Shown here: piece by piece, positions 10,726 through 19,081 of the stretch
Layout of the letters: each line of letters starts with the position of its first letter
Numbering within the stretch: the first letter of the stretch is position 1
DNA from: Gammaproteobacteria bacterium
GTDB taxonomy: Bacteria; Pseudomonadota; Gammaproteobacteria; Thiohalobacterales; Thiohalobacteraceae
Reading direction: 5' to 3'
Length of the DNA: 32,800 bases
Assembly: GCA_016218375.1 (NCBI GenBank)
Contig: JACREG010000161.1
Coordinates: 1 to 32,800 of the forward strand
Translations under genes and position numbers: made by a program
The notes under the pieces: model-generated
Databases searched by the model: none
Told to the model about the DNA's origin: nothing
What the model saw: the letters and a program-made list of their open reading frames with translations, nothing else

Positions 10726-11964
10726 TTAAAAGAACAGCCGATAGCCGATCTGGAATTGAATGTCCGTGGCGTCTTCGTCATGACCGAGTGCTTCGCGGCT
10801 GTCTCGATAGCTGTCGACGTCGAGCAGTTCGAGGAAGACGCGCTGTTGCGGGGTGACGGCGTAGCTGTAGGCCGCCGTGGCCGCCCAGCCGTCTTCGCTC
10901 AGGTCGCTGCCGTAGCTGGCGTCGAGATGCGTGGTTTCGAACCAGTCGCCGCGCAGGGTGACGCGGTGTTTGCCCAGTGCTTTGCTGGCGAGCACGTAGG
11001 CGGCTCGATAGTCGAGCACGATATCCCGCGTACCGACGTCGATGAGTGTGTCGCCGGTCATGTACTGGGCCAGTAGCGTGACGCCGTCGTCCAGTTCGAG
11101 TTGCGTGCCGATGGAGGTGAATTGAGTCAACCAACTCGCCTCGTCGCTTTCCCGGCTGGCGGGATCGGCGCGGTTGTCGAAGTGCAATACATGCACGCTG
11201 TAGCGTTTGTCGTAGCGCCAGTTTGCGCCCGCGTAGTAGCCCGCGCGCTCGTCGATTTCGAGAAACGGCGTTTCAAGTTCCTGCGGCGCGTTCGGCGACC
11301 ACGGTTTGGGCGGCAACGGGTAGGTGTCGTTGATGCCCGGTTTGAAATCGTGCAACGCCCAGCCGCGCCGATACAGTAACGTGCCGGCGCGGTCGTTGGC
11401 GGCGGTGAGCGCGGCGACCAGCGAGACATCGTTCAGTTCGCCGTTGTGTACGACAGCCGCCTCGGCGCCGAGTCCGCGCAGTTCCTCGCCGACCCAGGTG
11501 TTGATGGCGGAGTAGCTGAGCGTGTACGGACTGGTCCAGCCGATGCCGGTGTTCTCCAGCGAGATCGGCGGGTAGAACGCGCCCAGCTTGGCGCGGAAGT
11601 GATAGCTCTGGGTCGAGACCGGTTGATAAGCGAGATAGCCTTCCACCACATCGACGGCATGCACCTGCTCCGGGTCGGCCTTGAGATGCAGATAGCCGGA
11701 GGTCGACCAGTTGAAGCGCGGCAGGACGATCAGTGAGGCTTCGGCAAGCCGCAACTGCGTTGCGGTATCGCCATCGCCATAGCGTGTTTTTCCAAAGTCG
11801 CCGTCGAGCCAAGTCTGCTCCGTGTCCGAATACACCAGACGCGCGTCGAGAAGGCCGTGGAGATCGACGGAAGGAAAATCGTCGTCGGTTTGCGCGCAGG
11901 CAAAATCCGCAGTCGCGGTTACGAGCGACACGCCGAGTAGCGCCTGGGTGAGTAAGCGTTTCAT
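10726..11964 (-). CDS. Outer-membrane beta-barrel (porin-like) protein
   Basis: This 412-aa protein has a signal peptide (cleavage near ACA-QTDDD). The mature part is full of alternating short beta strands with aromatic girdle residues (YLHLKADP, YAGANWRYDKRYSVHVLHF) and ends in GYRLFF. A C-terminal Phe is the usual outer-membrane barrel assembly signal. Its ATG overlaps the TGA of the upstream GGDEF/EAL gene as ATGA, so it is translationally coupled and the last gene of a three-gene operon. A longer open frame upstream in the same phase is only the shadow of the EAL gene. It is probably a channel or scaffold for whatever the cupredoxin and sensor handle; the substrate is unknown. Confidence 0.8.
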   Translation of the reverse strand: MKRLLTQALLGVSLVTATADFACAQTDDDFPSVDLHGLLDARLVYSDTEQTWLDGDFGKTRYGDGDTATQLRLAEASLIVLPRFNWSTSGYLHLKADPEQVHAVDVVEGYLAYQPVSTQSYHFRAKLGAFYPPISLENTGIGWTSPYTLSYSAINTWVGEELRGLGAEAAVVHNGELNDVSLVAALTAANDRAGTLLYRRGWALHDFKPGINDTYPLPPKPWSPNAPQELETPFLEIDERAGYYAGANWRYDKRYSVHVLHFDNRADPASRESDEASWLTQFTSIGTQLELDDGVTLLAQYMTGDTLIDVGTRDIVLDYRAAYVLASKALGKHRVTLRGDWFETTHLDASYGSDLSEDGWAATAAYSYAVTPQQRVFLELLDVDSYRDSREALGHDEDATDIQFQIGYRLFF

Positions 11965-14360
11965 GGCGTGTTGTCCGCAACGAGGATGGGGCGTTTGTGG
12001 GTGAACTGATCGGGATAGGTCCGATCGACCCAGGCTTCGAAATCGGCGGCGGGCATGGGGCGGCCGATGCCATAGCCTTGGGCCAGATCGCAACCCAGGG
12101 ATTTCAGGCGCTCCAGCCAGGCGGTTTCCTCCACGCCTTCCGAGACGACCTGCAACGACAGGCGATGACCGAGATCGATGACGGAGTGAACGATGGACAG
12201 ATCCTGCGGATTCTTGTCCATGTTCATGACGAAGGATTTGTCGATTTTCAATTCCGAGACCGGGAAGCGGCTCAGATAGACCAGCGACGAGTAACCCGTG
12301 CCGAAATCGTCCACGGACACATCGATACCCATGTCGCGGAACGATTGCAGCACACCGAGGGCGTGTTCCGGTTGGTGCATCAAGGCGCTTTCGGTGATTT
12401 CCAGCATCAACCGGTGCGCCGCGACGCCATGTGCTTCGAGCAGTGCGGCGAGTTTTTGCGGCAGATGACGGTCGAGCAGATCCTTGGCGGAGAGATTGAT
12501 GGACATGCCGATGTCGAGGCCGCGGCGTGACCAGGCCGCGAGTTGGCGAATGCCGCGATCGAGCACCCAATGCGTCAGACGGTGAATGTCGCCGGTACGT
12601 TCGGCCAAGGGGATGAACTGATCGGGCGACAGAAAACCCAGATCGGGGTGCTCCCAACGAATCAGCGCCTCGACGCGGACCAGACGTTGCGCGCGGATAT
12701 CGATCTGCGGTTGGTAGTGCAGCATGAACCCTTCATGGGCAAGCGCGTCGCGCAGCTCGCCCATCAACGACAGGCGAATTTGTTTGGACGTGTCCGAGCG
12801 CGGATCGTAAATGGCATAGCGGGACAAGGCATCGCTCGCCGTATAGGCGGCGCGGTCGGCGCGGCGCAGCAGCGTGCAGGGCTCGTCGGTATGCTCGGGG
12901 AAGCAGGCGGCACCGATGTGCGCGCTGACATCGATGGTGATGCCGTCGACCTTGAACGGCGCTTCGAACAGATGCAGTACGCGTTCCGCCAGACTGGGTA
13001 TTTCCGCCGCGCCGGTGTGCAGTACGATGGCGGCGAAGGTGTCGCTGCCGATGCGTGCCACGGTGTCCGTGGATTTCACGGCGCCCAGCAATTTTCTGCC
13101 GATGGCGTGGATCAGTTTGTCGCCGACATCGTGCCCCAGCGTGCTGTTGATCTCGCTATAGCGGTCTATGCAGACGATCAGCGCGGTGAAGCCGGTCTGG
13201 TCGTCCAGACAGGCGGCGGCGATATCCGGAAGCCGCGCATCGACATAGCGCCGGTTCGGCAGGCCGGTCAGGGCATCGTATTCCGCTTGGTGCTGGATAT
13301 GTTCTTCGCGTTCCGCGATGCCCTTCATCATGAGGTTGAAGGTGTCCGCCAACTGGCCGATTTCGTCGCGCTGACGAATGGCCACGGGGCGGTCGTATTG
13401 GCCGGCCTTGATGCGCAACGCCGCTTGCACCAGGGTGAGCAGCGGATGGGTGACGCTGCGACTGACGCCGTGCGCGCCGAGAATGCCGAAGATCAGACCG
13501 CCGGCAAAAATGGCGAACAGGGTCAGGTACAGCGGTTTATACGGGGCCAGCGCGACGTTGAGCGAATATTGTAGAACGGCCCGGACCGGCGTTTCGGCAT
13601 GCCGTGCCTTGATGTCGTGCATGACCAGCACATAGTCGACGCCGTCCAGCGTCGCCTGAAAGGGTTCGCTCAAGCGGGCCGTCGTCGCGGTGGCGATGGG
13701 CGTTAGTTTCGCGCGCTGGTTGTCCGTCAGTGTGGATGCGATCGGTGGCCTGGCAGCGGCGCTGCCCAGCGCCAGGAATGAAATGTCGATATCGCCGGGC
13801 AAGCTGCGTTGGAGTTTGTGGATGAAGTCGAGGTCCAACGCCTTGGCGACGATCAGAAGCCCCACCGGGTCGGGCGCCTGAATGGGCGCGATGGCGAATT
13901 GATAGATCGTGCCGTCCAGCGTCAACAGGCCATCCGTGACGCCGTATTCGTCCACGTTGCGGATATTTTCCTTGGGTAGCCGCTCAATGGTTGCGCTGGT
14001 TTCCCGCGTGTCCGCCAACAGTTTTCCGCTCAGATCGGCCACCATGATGCGGCTGCCGTCGGTGCGGGTGCTGAAATTGTCCGAGACCGATTTGATGGTG
14101 GGAATGTCGCCGGTGGCGACCGCTTTGCGGAAACCAAAATCGCGGGAGAGGATTTGCGTCGCTTCGCGCAGGCCGTCCAGACGCTCGGAGAGCTGATGAT
14201 CGAGCGCGTCCCGCGAGTAGTTCAGTTGAGTCTGAATCTGCCGGAACGTCGAATCCAAGATGACTTTGTACATTGCGGCGAAGGCAATCAGCAGGACCAT
14301 CGCCAGCAAGGCGGCGAAGACCGAGGTGACCTTGGCCTGGAAGCTAAAACTTTTTGCCAT
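11961..14360 (-). CDS. Membrane sensor with degenerate GGDEF and intact EAL domain (c-di-GMP phosphodiesterase)
   Basis: This 799-aa inner-membrane signalling protein has TM1 (about 8-30), a periplasmic sensing region (about 31-275, CACHE-like), TM2 (about 276-297), HAMP (about 298-352), GGDEF (about 358-520) and EAL (about 530-790). The GGDEF active site reads GSDTF, so cyclase activity is probably lost. The EAL domain keeps EALIRW, NLSAKDL, EITESAL, DDFGTGYSS, KIDKSF and SEGVE, so c-di-GMP hydrolysis is likely. The start is MAKSFSF at 14360; the longer open frame upstream is the shadow of the cupredoxin gene. It overlaps the cupredoxin gene by 17 bp and the barrel gene by 4 bp. The periplasmic domain may read a signal delivered by the cupredoxin; this is inference. 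Confidence 0.88.
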   Translation of the reverse strand: MAKSFSFQAKVTSVFAALLAMVLLIAFAAMYKVILDSTFRQIQTQLNYSRDALDHQLSERLDGLREATQILSRDFGFRKAVATGDIPTIKSVSDNFSTRTDGSRIMVADLSGKLLADTRETSATIERLPKENIRNVDEYGVTDGLLTLDGTIYQFAIAPIQAPDPVGLLIVAKALDLDFIHKLQRSLPGDIDISFLALGSAAARPPIASTLTDNQRAKLTPIATATTARLSEPFQATLDGVDYVLVMHDIKARHAETPVRAVLQYSLNVALAPYKPLYLTLFAIFAGGLIFGILGAHGVSRSVTHPLLTLVQAALRIKAGQYDRPVAIRQRDEIGQLADTFNLMMKGIAEREEHIQHQAEYDALTGLPNRRYVDARLPDIAAACLDDQTGFTALIVCIDRYSEINSTLGHDVGDKLIHAIGRKLLGAVKSTDTVARIGSDTFAAIVLHTGAAEIPSLAERVLHLFEAPFKVDGITIDVSAHIGAACFPEHTDEPCTLLRRADRAAYTASDALSRYAIYDPRSDTSKQIRLSLMGELRDALAHEGFMLHYQPQIDIRAQRLVRVEALIRWEHPDLGFLSPDQFIPLAERTGDIHRLTHWVLDRGIRQLAAWSRRGLDIGMSINLSAKDLLDRHLPQKLAALLEAHGVAAHRLMLEITESALMHQPEHALGVLQSFRDMGIDVSVDDFGTGYSSLVYLSRFPVSELKIDKSFVMNMDKNPQDLSIVHSVIDLGHRLSLQVVSEGVEETAWLERLKSLGCDLAQGYGIGRPMPAADFEAWVDRTYPDQFTHKRPILVADNTP

Positions 14361-15033
14361 AGAACGGGTCCATGTCTGCCGCAGGCGGCTGCTGCACGGC
14401 TTGTCTCGAACGGATCTCGACACTGTAGTCCAGACGCGCGGGCGTGGCGGTGCCGATGGACAGCGCATACTCCACACCCATATACGGCCCGCGCAGACGC
14501 GGATGCCAGATATGCATCCGATAACTGCCATCGGCCAAGTTCGCAAAGTGGGCGATGCCGTCCGCCGTGCTCAGAGCGAACAGCGGGTCTTCGGTGATGT
14601 AGATGTAACCTTGCATCCAGTCATGGATGTTGCAGCCCAGCGAGACGACGCCGGGTCTGTCGAAGGACACGAAAGGGGTCTCCGCGCCGGAATAGAGTCG
14701 TAGCTCGAAGGGTTTCGGCGGAGAGAACGAATACACATGGTGACGCACATGGTCGCTGTTGGGGAATTCGACCCGCGTGCCGGGCTGGATCACCAGGACA
14801 TGCGGTACGAAAATCTTGCCGCGTTGGTCCATGATCGCAACGGTGCCCGCTGCCGCGGTCGTCGCCGTTGCATTGGCGGGGCGCAACGTGACCACCGCAT
14901 CCTGGAGCAGCGCACCCGCCTGGTCGCGCACCCGCACGTCGAGCTGCCGTGTGCCGATATCCTGGGCTTGGAGCACCGGGCTGACCAGCAGGCCTAAGCA
15001 AAGCCAGAATGAGGGTGGAATCTTCACCGGCAC
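14344..15033 (-). CDS. Secreted cupredoxin-domain protein (annotated elsewhere as methylamine utilisation-like)
   Basis: This 229-aa periplasmic protein has a signal peptide (cleavage near LQA-QDIG), a short beta domain resembling carboxypeptidase regulatory repeats (about 30-60), then a plastocyanin-like fold. A full type-1 copper ligand set is visible: His in HVRHHVYSF (98 or 99), Cys134, His137 and Met140 in GCNIHDWM. It should bind one copper and may carry electrons or sense copper. Start is GTG 15033, with TAGGA about 7 bases upstream. It is the first gene of a coupled operon with a c-di-GMP enzyme and an outer-membrane barrel. No methylamine dehydrogenase genes are present, so that common label is not supported. 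Confidence 0.82.
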   Translation of the reverse strand: MPVKIPPSFWLCLGLLVSPVLQAQDIGTRQLDVRVRDQAGALLQDAVVTLRPANATATTAAAGTVAIMDQRGKIFVPHVLVIQPGTRVEFPNSDHVRHHVYSFSPPKPFELRLYSGAETPFVSFDRPGVVSLGCNIHDWMQGYIYITEDPLFALSTADGIAHFANLADGSYRMHIWHPRLRGPYMGVEYALSIGTATPARLDYSVEIRSRQAVQQPPAADMDPFYGKKF

Positions 15034-15104
15034 GTTAGTTCCTATTGGGGGGGCGGAGTCCCCAGCCTAAGGATAGCGACAGAACGGATCGGGAATAAAG
15101 CCCG

Positions 15105-15186
15105 TAGGATGGGTGAAGGCGCTTTTTGCCGTAACCCATCATCTGTCCGCGGCCCCGATGGGTTGCGCTGCGCTTCACCCATCCTA
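15105..15186. repeat. Composite REP-like element with nested inverted repeats
   Basis: The outer arms TAGGATGGGTGAAGGCGC (15105-15122) and GCGCTTCACCCATCCTA (15170-15186) pair apart from one unpaired base. A second pair, AACCCATC (15133-15140) with GATGGGTT (15157-15164), lies inside. The element starts 4 bp after the stop of the FMN enzyme gene and may terminate or protect its transcript. Confidence 0.75.
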
Positions 15187-15190
15187 TGTG

Positions 15191-16720
15191 TCAGGCGTTT
15201 TCCACCTCATCGCGCATGACATGCGGTTGTGGGTGCCGCCAGGGGTACAGTTCATTCAGCGGCGTCGATGTGCCGTTCGCGGTGACGATACGGGCGTGCC
15301 GGCGTTGGAGTAGACGCGGCGAGGCGACGCCGCAGGCGTGGGCGATCACGCCGACTTCGTACACCATGTTCTTGGCGAGGTGCAACACCCGCACCGCTTT
15401 GCTCTCCGGGTCGAGGCCCTTTTGCAGACGCGGGTTGTGCGTGGTGATGCCGGTCGGGCAGGTGTCCTTGTTGCATTGCAGGGCCTGAATGCAGCCGAGC
15501 GCGAACATGAAGGCGCGCGCGGACACGGCGACGTCCGCGCCGGCGCACAGCGCCCAGGCCACTTCGGCCGGGTTGACCAGTTTGCCCGAGGCGATCACCC
15601 GCACGCGTTCGCGTAATCCGTATTCGCAGAGCTTGTCGACCGCCAGCGGCAGTGCCTCGCGCAGCGGCATGCCCATGTTGTCGAGCAGGCTCATGGGCGC
15701 GGCGCCGGTACCGCCTTCGGCGCCGTCGATGGTGATGAAATCCGGCGCGGCCTGCTCGCCGCGCCGCACGATCTCGGCAAACAAATCGTCGAAGAAGCCC
15801 TCGTCGCCGACCACCATTTTGAAGCCGGTGGGTTTGCCGGTGATGTTGCGCACGTGCGCGACCATGTCCAGCAAGTCGCCGACGTTGCAGATCTCCGGGT
15901 GCCGGTTCGGGCTGATGGAATCGGTGCGCACGGGTATGCCGCGAATCTGCGCGATCTCCGGCGTGACCTTGGCGCCGGGCAGGATGCCGCCCTTTCCGGG
16001 TTTGGCGCCCTGGCTGAGTTTGATCTCGAACATGCGCACTTGGCGGTGCGCGGCGATGTCGCGCAGTCTGCCGTCGTCGAGTTTACCGTGCGCGTCGCAC
16101 ACGCCGTATTTCGCCGTGCCGATCTGGAACACGATGTCGCCGCCGCCTTCGAGGTGATACGGCGACAGCCCGCCCTCGCCGGTGTTCATCCAGCAATCGG
16201 CCAGGCGCGCGCCGTTGGACAACGCGAGTATCGCCGGGCGCGAGATGGCGCCGTAACTCATGCCGGAGATATTGAAAATGGATGCGCTGATATACGGCTG
16301 CGCGCACTGCGGACCGAAGGTGATCGGTTGCGGCGGCATGGCGTCTTCGCCGAGTGTGGGGAAGGCGCAGTTGACGAAAAACACCGTGCCGGGATGGCGC
16401 AGGTCGCGGGTCGAACCGAACGGCACGGTGCTGTCGACGTTCTTCGCCGCGCGATAAATCCAGGAACGCTCGGCGCGGTTGAACGGCATTTCCTCGCGGT
16501 CCATGGCGAAGAAGTATTGACGGAAGAAGGTGCCGATGTGTTCAAAGAAATAGCGGAAGCGCCCGATCACCGGATAGTTGCGGCGGATCGCCTGTTTGGT
16601 CTGGGTGATGTCGACGATGTACATCACCAGGACCGCGAACAGCAACAGGCCGATGGCGACCACGAACAGCGTGGCCATCATATCGAGGGCAAGGGCGACG
16701 AGGTTACTGCCTTCCTGCAC
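15191..16720 (-). CDS. Membrane-anchored FMN-binding glutamate synthase family protein
   Basis: This 509-aa protein has one N-terminal membrane span (about 15-37) followed by the FMN-binding alpha/beta barrel of the glutamate synthase family. Visible landmarks are ISGMSYGAIS, NTGEGGLSPYH, FEIKLSQGAKPGKGG, FITIDGAEGGTGAAP, VIASGKL and CNKDTCPTGITT (a Cys cluster position in this family). The glutaminase domain and the small NADPH subunit of true GOGAT are absent, so it is a stand-alone FMN oxidoreductase of unknown substrate. Start is uncertain: GTG 16720 gives the full N-terminus, while ATG 16681 or 16678 falls at the start of the span. It follows hvfC by 87 bp on the same strand, so co-transcription is possible. 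Confidence 0.85.
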   Translation of the reverse strand: MQEGSNLVALALDMMATLFVVAIGLLLFAVLVMYIVDITQTKQAIRRNYPVIGRFRYFFEHIGTFFRQYFFAMDREEMPFNRAERSWIYRAAKNVDSTVPFGSTRDLRHPGTVFFVNCAFPTLGEDAMPPQPITFGPQCAQPYISASIFNISGMSYGAISRPAILALSNGARLADCWMNTGEGGLSPYHLEGGGDIVFQIGTAKYGVCDAHGKLDDGRLRDIAAHRQVRMFEIKLSQGAKPGKGGILPGAKVTPEIAQIRGIPVRTDSISPNRHPEICNVGDLLDMVAHVRNITGKPTGFKMVVGDEGFFDDLFAEIVRRGEQAAPDFITIDGAEGGTGAAPMSLLDNMGMPLREALPLAVDKLCEYGLRERVRVIASGKLVNPAEVAWALCAGADVAVSARAFMFALGCIQALQCNKDTCPTGITTHNPRLQKGLDPESKAVRVLHLAKNMVYEVGVIAHACGVASPRLLQRRHARIVTANGTSTPLNELYPWRHPQPHVMRDEVENA

Positions 16721-16807
16721 GGCGGTGCGGCCCTCTGATCTGCGTCAGGCATCAAACGGGGGTTACACCGGCAGGTAGCGGCGGCGGCGGAGGAGGTCTT
16801 TAATCGG

Positions 16808-17611
16808 TCATGTGCCGAGGATGATCCCGCGCGTCCGCCAATCCCGGAGCAGGTCCAGGCCGTGCGCGACGAGCTGCGCCGGTTGCGGGTGTTGCAGTTC
16901 GCGGGCGATGGTTTCCAGGGCCTGTCGGCCGGTGTAGGCGGGGTCTGCTCCGGGATCGGCGGTGTGTTCGGCGAGCAGGCCGGCCAGCCGGGCGCTGACC
17001 GGATTGAGTTCGAGGAAATGTACGTTATCGCTGTCGTCGCGATAGACCAGCAGATAGGTCGGCGACGCGGGCGGTTCTGTCGGCCGATAGTCGGGCCGGA
17101 TGCGGTGCACCGGAAAGCGGTACTGCAACGGCCAGGCCAGCGGCGACAGTATCGGATGTGCTGCCAGCAGATCGCCGTCGCGGTCGATGCCGGCACACTC
17201 GATCTCCGCGTCGTGCACCGACAGCGCCAGTTCCACCCATTCGTAATGCGCCAGCTCGTACAGGAATGGCGGATCGCGTAAATATTCGGGGGATTGCGCG
17301 TCGCGTTCCTGGTCCAGATAACTCAGAAACTCGCGAGGGATGTCCAGGAAATACGGCGAGCGGGCGCGATGCTTGACGAGGAAGTCGCGTATCAATGCGT
17401 GCCAGTGCGCGGCATCGAGCAGGCTGCGCAGCACCGGCAGGGTGTCGGTCAGAAAGCCGTCGATGTTGTTGAAGAACAGTTCGCGGTAGATGTCCATGTG
17501 CCGCGCGTCGACATCGGCCGGGCACGGCGCGTGTTGCGGGTCGCGGATGTGCGCGGCGAAGGCGTACTGCTGTTGTTGGAACTCGGGATGCCCAGCCATG
17601 CTGTTAGCCAT
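16808..17611 (-). CDS. hvfC: HvfC/BufC-like DUF2063 partner protein
   Basis: This 267-aa cytoplasmic protein has the DUF2063 layout. The N-terminal helical domain (about 10-110; [15 protein letters not shown], then [23 protein letters not shown]) is followed by a C-terminal domain (about 125-260; [30 protein letters not shown]). In known systems it pairs with the MNIO enzyme and is thought to present the precursor peptide. It overlaps the end of the hvfB gene by 8 bp if ATG 17611 is used, or follows it by 4 bp with ATG 17599. Older annotations call this family putative DNA-binding, which the operon context does not support. Confidence 0.88.
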   Translation of the reverse strand: MANSMAGHPEFQQQQYAFAAHIRDPQHAPCPADVDARHMDIYRELFFNNIDGFLTDTLPVLRSLLDAAHWHALIRDFLVKHRARSPYFLDIPREFLSYLDQERDAQSPEYLRDPPFLYELAHYEWVELALSVHDAEIECAGIDRDGDLLAAHPILSPLAWPLQYRFPVHRIRPDYRPTEPPASPTYLLVYRDDSDNVHFLELNPVSARLAGLLAEHTADPGADPAYTGRQALETIARELQHPQPAQLVAHGLDLLRDWRTRGIILGT

Positions 17612-18479
17612 GCTGTTGTTGGCGCGTGGCGTGTGCGTGTCGCTGGGCTTGCATCGCTGCGATGTGCGCGACCTCGGCCAATAATTCCGGCAACGGCGGG
17701 ATATTGAAGTCGCGTTCCAACAAGGTCGGAATCACGCCGAAGCGCGCATAGGTGGCGTCGAGCAAGGCCCACACCGGGTCGACGATCGGCGCGCCGTGCG
17801 TATCGACGAGCAGATCCTCGGCTTCCCGGTAATGGCCGGCGACATGCAGATAGGCGATGCGTTCGCCGGGGATGTGCGCGAGAAATTCGTGCGCGTCATA
17901 GCGGTGATTCACGCTGTTGACATAGACGTTGTTCACGTCGAGTAGCAGATCGCAGTCGGCCTCGGCGAGCACGGCGTTGAGGAAATCGATCTCGCGCAGC
18001 TCCTGGCCCGGTGCGGCGTAGTAGGAAATGTTTTCCACGGCGATGCGCCGTTCCAGAATGTCCTGCACGCGGCGGATGCGCGCGGCGACATATTGCACCG
18101 CCTCGGCGGTGAACGGGATTGGCATCAGATCGTAGAGATGACCATCGTCGCTGCAATAGCTCAGATGTTCGGTGTAGGTCGCGATGTTGTGTGTATCGAG
18201 GAAGCGCTTGAGTCGTTGCAGGAAGGTTTCGTCCAAGGGCGCGGGTCCGCCCAGCGACAACGACAGACCGTGGGTGACGAAGGGATAACGTTCGGTGAAG
18301 CTACGGAACTGTTTGCCGTAGCGGCCGCCGACGCCGATCCAGTTTTCCGGTGCGACTTCGAAGAAATCCACGGGGAAATCCACCGGAACGGAGGGCAGGT
18401 CGGCGAGCGGACCCAACAGGGTCCGCCGCAGACCGAGACCGGCACCGCGAACGGGGTAACGGTCGCGTGGCGCGATCAC
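17604..18479 (-). CDS. hvfB: MNIO-family (DUF692) peptide-modifying enzyme, HvfB/BufB-like
   Basis: This 291-aa TIM-barrel enzyme belongs to the multinuclear non-haem iron oxidases. In the HvfB/BufB branch, such enzymes turn Cys of EGKCG motifs into oxazolone/thioamide groups that bind copper. Probable iron ligands and active-site residues are conserved: [62 protein letters not shown] and LLERDFNIP. The start is GTG 18479, 4 bp after the precursor stop, since [10 protein letters not shown] is at the usual N-terminal distance; no good ribosome site is visible, consistent with coupling. Order A-B-C matches the Hvf and bufferin operons. Confidence 0.93.
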   Translation of the reverse strand: MIAPRDRYPVRGAGLGLRRTLLGPLADLPSVPVDFPVDFFEVAPENWIGVGGRYGKQFRSFTERYPFVTHGLSLSLGGPAPLDETFLQRLKRFLDTHNIATYTEHLSYCSDDGHLYDLMPIPFTAEAVQYVAARIRRVQDILERRIAVENISYYAAPGQELREIDFLNAVLAEADCDLLLDVNNVYVNSVNHRYDAHEFLAHIPGERIAYLHVAGHYREAEDLLVDTHGAPIVDPVWALLDATYARFGVIPTLLERDFNIPPLPELLAEVAHIAAMQAQRHAHATRQQQHG

Positions 18480-18483
18480 CGGA

Positions 18484-18876
18484 TTATTTGCCCATCATGC
18501 CGGCGCCGCATTTGCCTTCCATCGGCGGTTTGCCGCCGCCCATGCTTTCCATCATCTTGGCGTGTTCGCCGGCATCGATCACGCCGTCTGCGTTGGTGTC
18601 CATTTTGCCGAACATGGTGTCGTGATGTTGGGTGAATTCTTCCTTGGTGATTTTGCCGTCGCCGTTGGCATCCAGAACCTTCATGCCACAGCGGCCTTCC
18701 GCGCCGGACTTCATGCCGCCACACTTGCCTTCGGCCATTTGGGCGACTTGATAGCCGCCGGAGAGTTCGGTCTGGGCGAAGGGATTGTCGGTGGCCTGGG
18801 CGCCGGCGGCGAGTGCGCCGGTGAAAACGGCACCGAGGGCGATTGCAAGGGGTTTGAGCGGGGAGTTGTCGGACAT
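18484..18876 (-). CDS. hvfA: HvfA/bufferin-like precursor peptide with three EG(K/R)CG motifs and an EF-hand pair
   Basis: This 130-aa exported precursor has a Sec-type signal peptide (cleavage near AQA-TDNPF). Its three Cys (52, 63, 123) all lie in modification motifs: AEGKCGG, AEGRCG and MEGKCG. Between the second and third motif sit two EF-hand loops, [12 protein letters not shown] (69-80) and [12 protein letters not shown] (93-104). The family is known to be modified by the MNIO enzyme encoded next and to bind copper in the periplasm; here calcium could also bind. Start is ATG 18876, because AGGAGT (18884-18889) is well spaced for it and too close to the ATG at 18882. No DoxX-type hvfD gene follows. 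An ordinary EF-hand protein is unlikely, given the Cys motifs and neighbours. Confidence 0.88.
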   Translation of the reverse strand: MSDNSPLKPLAIALGAVFTGALAAGAQATDNPFAQTELSGGYQVAQMAEGKCGGMKSGAEGRCGMKVLDANGDGKITKEEFTQHHDTMFGKMDTNADGVIDAGEHAKMMESMGGGKPPMEGKCGAGMMGK

Positions 18877-18966
18877 GGTCATGACTCCTGAATGCGTGTC
18901 GTTGAGGTAAAACTCGATTATTGCAGCGACTGCTTATTCCGTGCGGCCGCAGATTCCACATAGCGC

Positions 18967-18985
18967 CGGATAACGTCGGGTAACG
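18967..18985 (-). promoter_or_regulatory. Tandem 9-bp direct repeat upstream of hvfA
   Basis: On the hvfA strand CGTTACCCG (18985-18977) and CGTTATCCG (18975-18967) repeat with a period of exactly 10 bases, about 91-109 bp upstream of the start. One-turn spacing suggests cooperative binding of a regulator. The protein is unknown. Confidence 0.35.
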
Positions 18986-18990
18986 CCAGA

Positions 18991-19017
18991 TCACATTAGT
19001 TGTAACCCGGAATGTGA
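18991..19017. repeat. Inverted repeat TCACATT-N13-AATGTGA upstream of hvfA
   Basis: Perfect 7-bp arms lie at 18991-18997 and 19011-19017 with a 13-base spacer. They sit between the end of the DUF1841 gene and hvfA. This could be an operator or an RNA hairpin ending the upstream operon. There is no T-tract, so it is not a classical terminator. Confidence 0.4.
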
Positions 19018-19081
19018 CCCGGACGTCCCGAAAAGGTTCCTCGGCATGGTGGATGGAATTCGCCGCCGCTGCAAGCCGGCT

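Noticed and set aside
11965-12657. A 231-residue N-terminal extension of the porin-like protein.
   Set aside because: It lies out of frame inside the EAL domain. The signal peptide at ATG 11964 and the ATGA junction mark the true start.
14361-14546. A 62-residue N-terminal extension of the GGDEF/EAL protein.
   Set aside because: It is the shadow of the cupredoxin gene. ATG 14360 is followed by a normal first membrane helix.
14344-15033. Label as a methylamine utilisation protein.
   Set aside because: Only the cupredoxin fold is visible; no methylamine dehydrogenase or maturation genes are in the window.
16808-17611. Label of the DUF2063 protein as DNA-binding regulator.
   Set aside because: Placement directly after an MNIO enzyme and EGKCG precursor fits the HvfC/BufC role; no DNA-binding motif is obvious.
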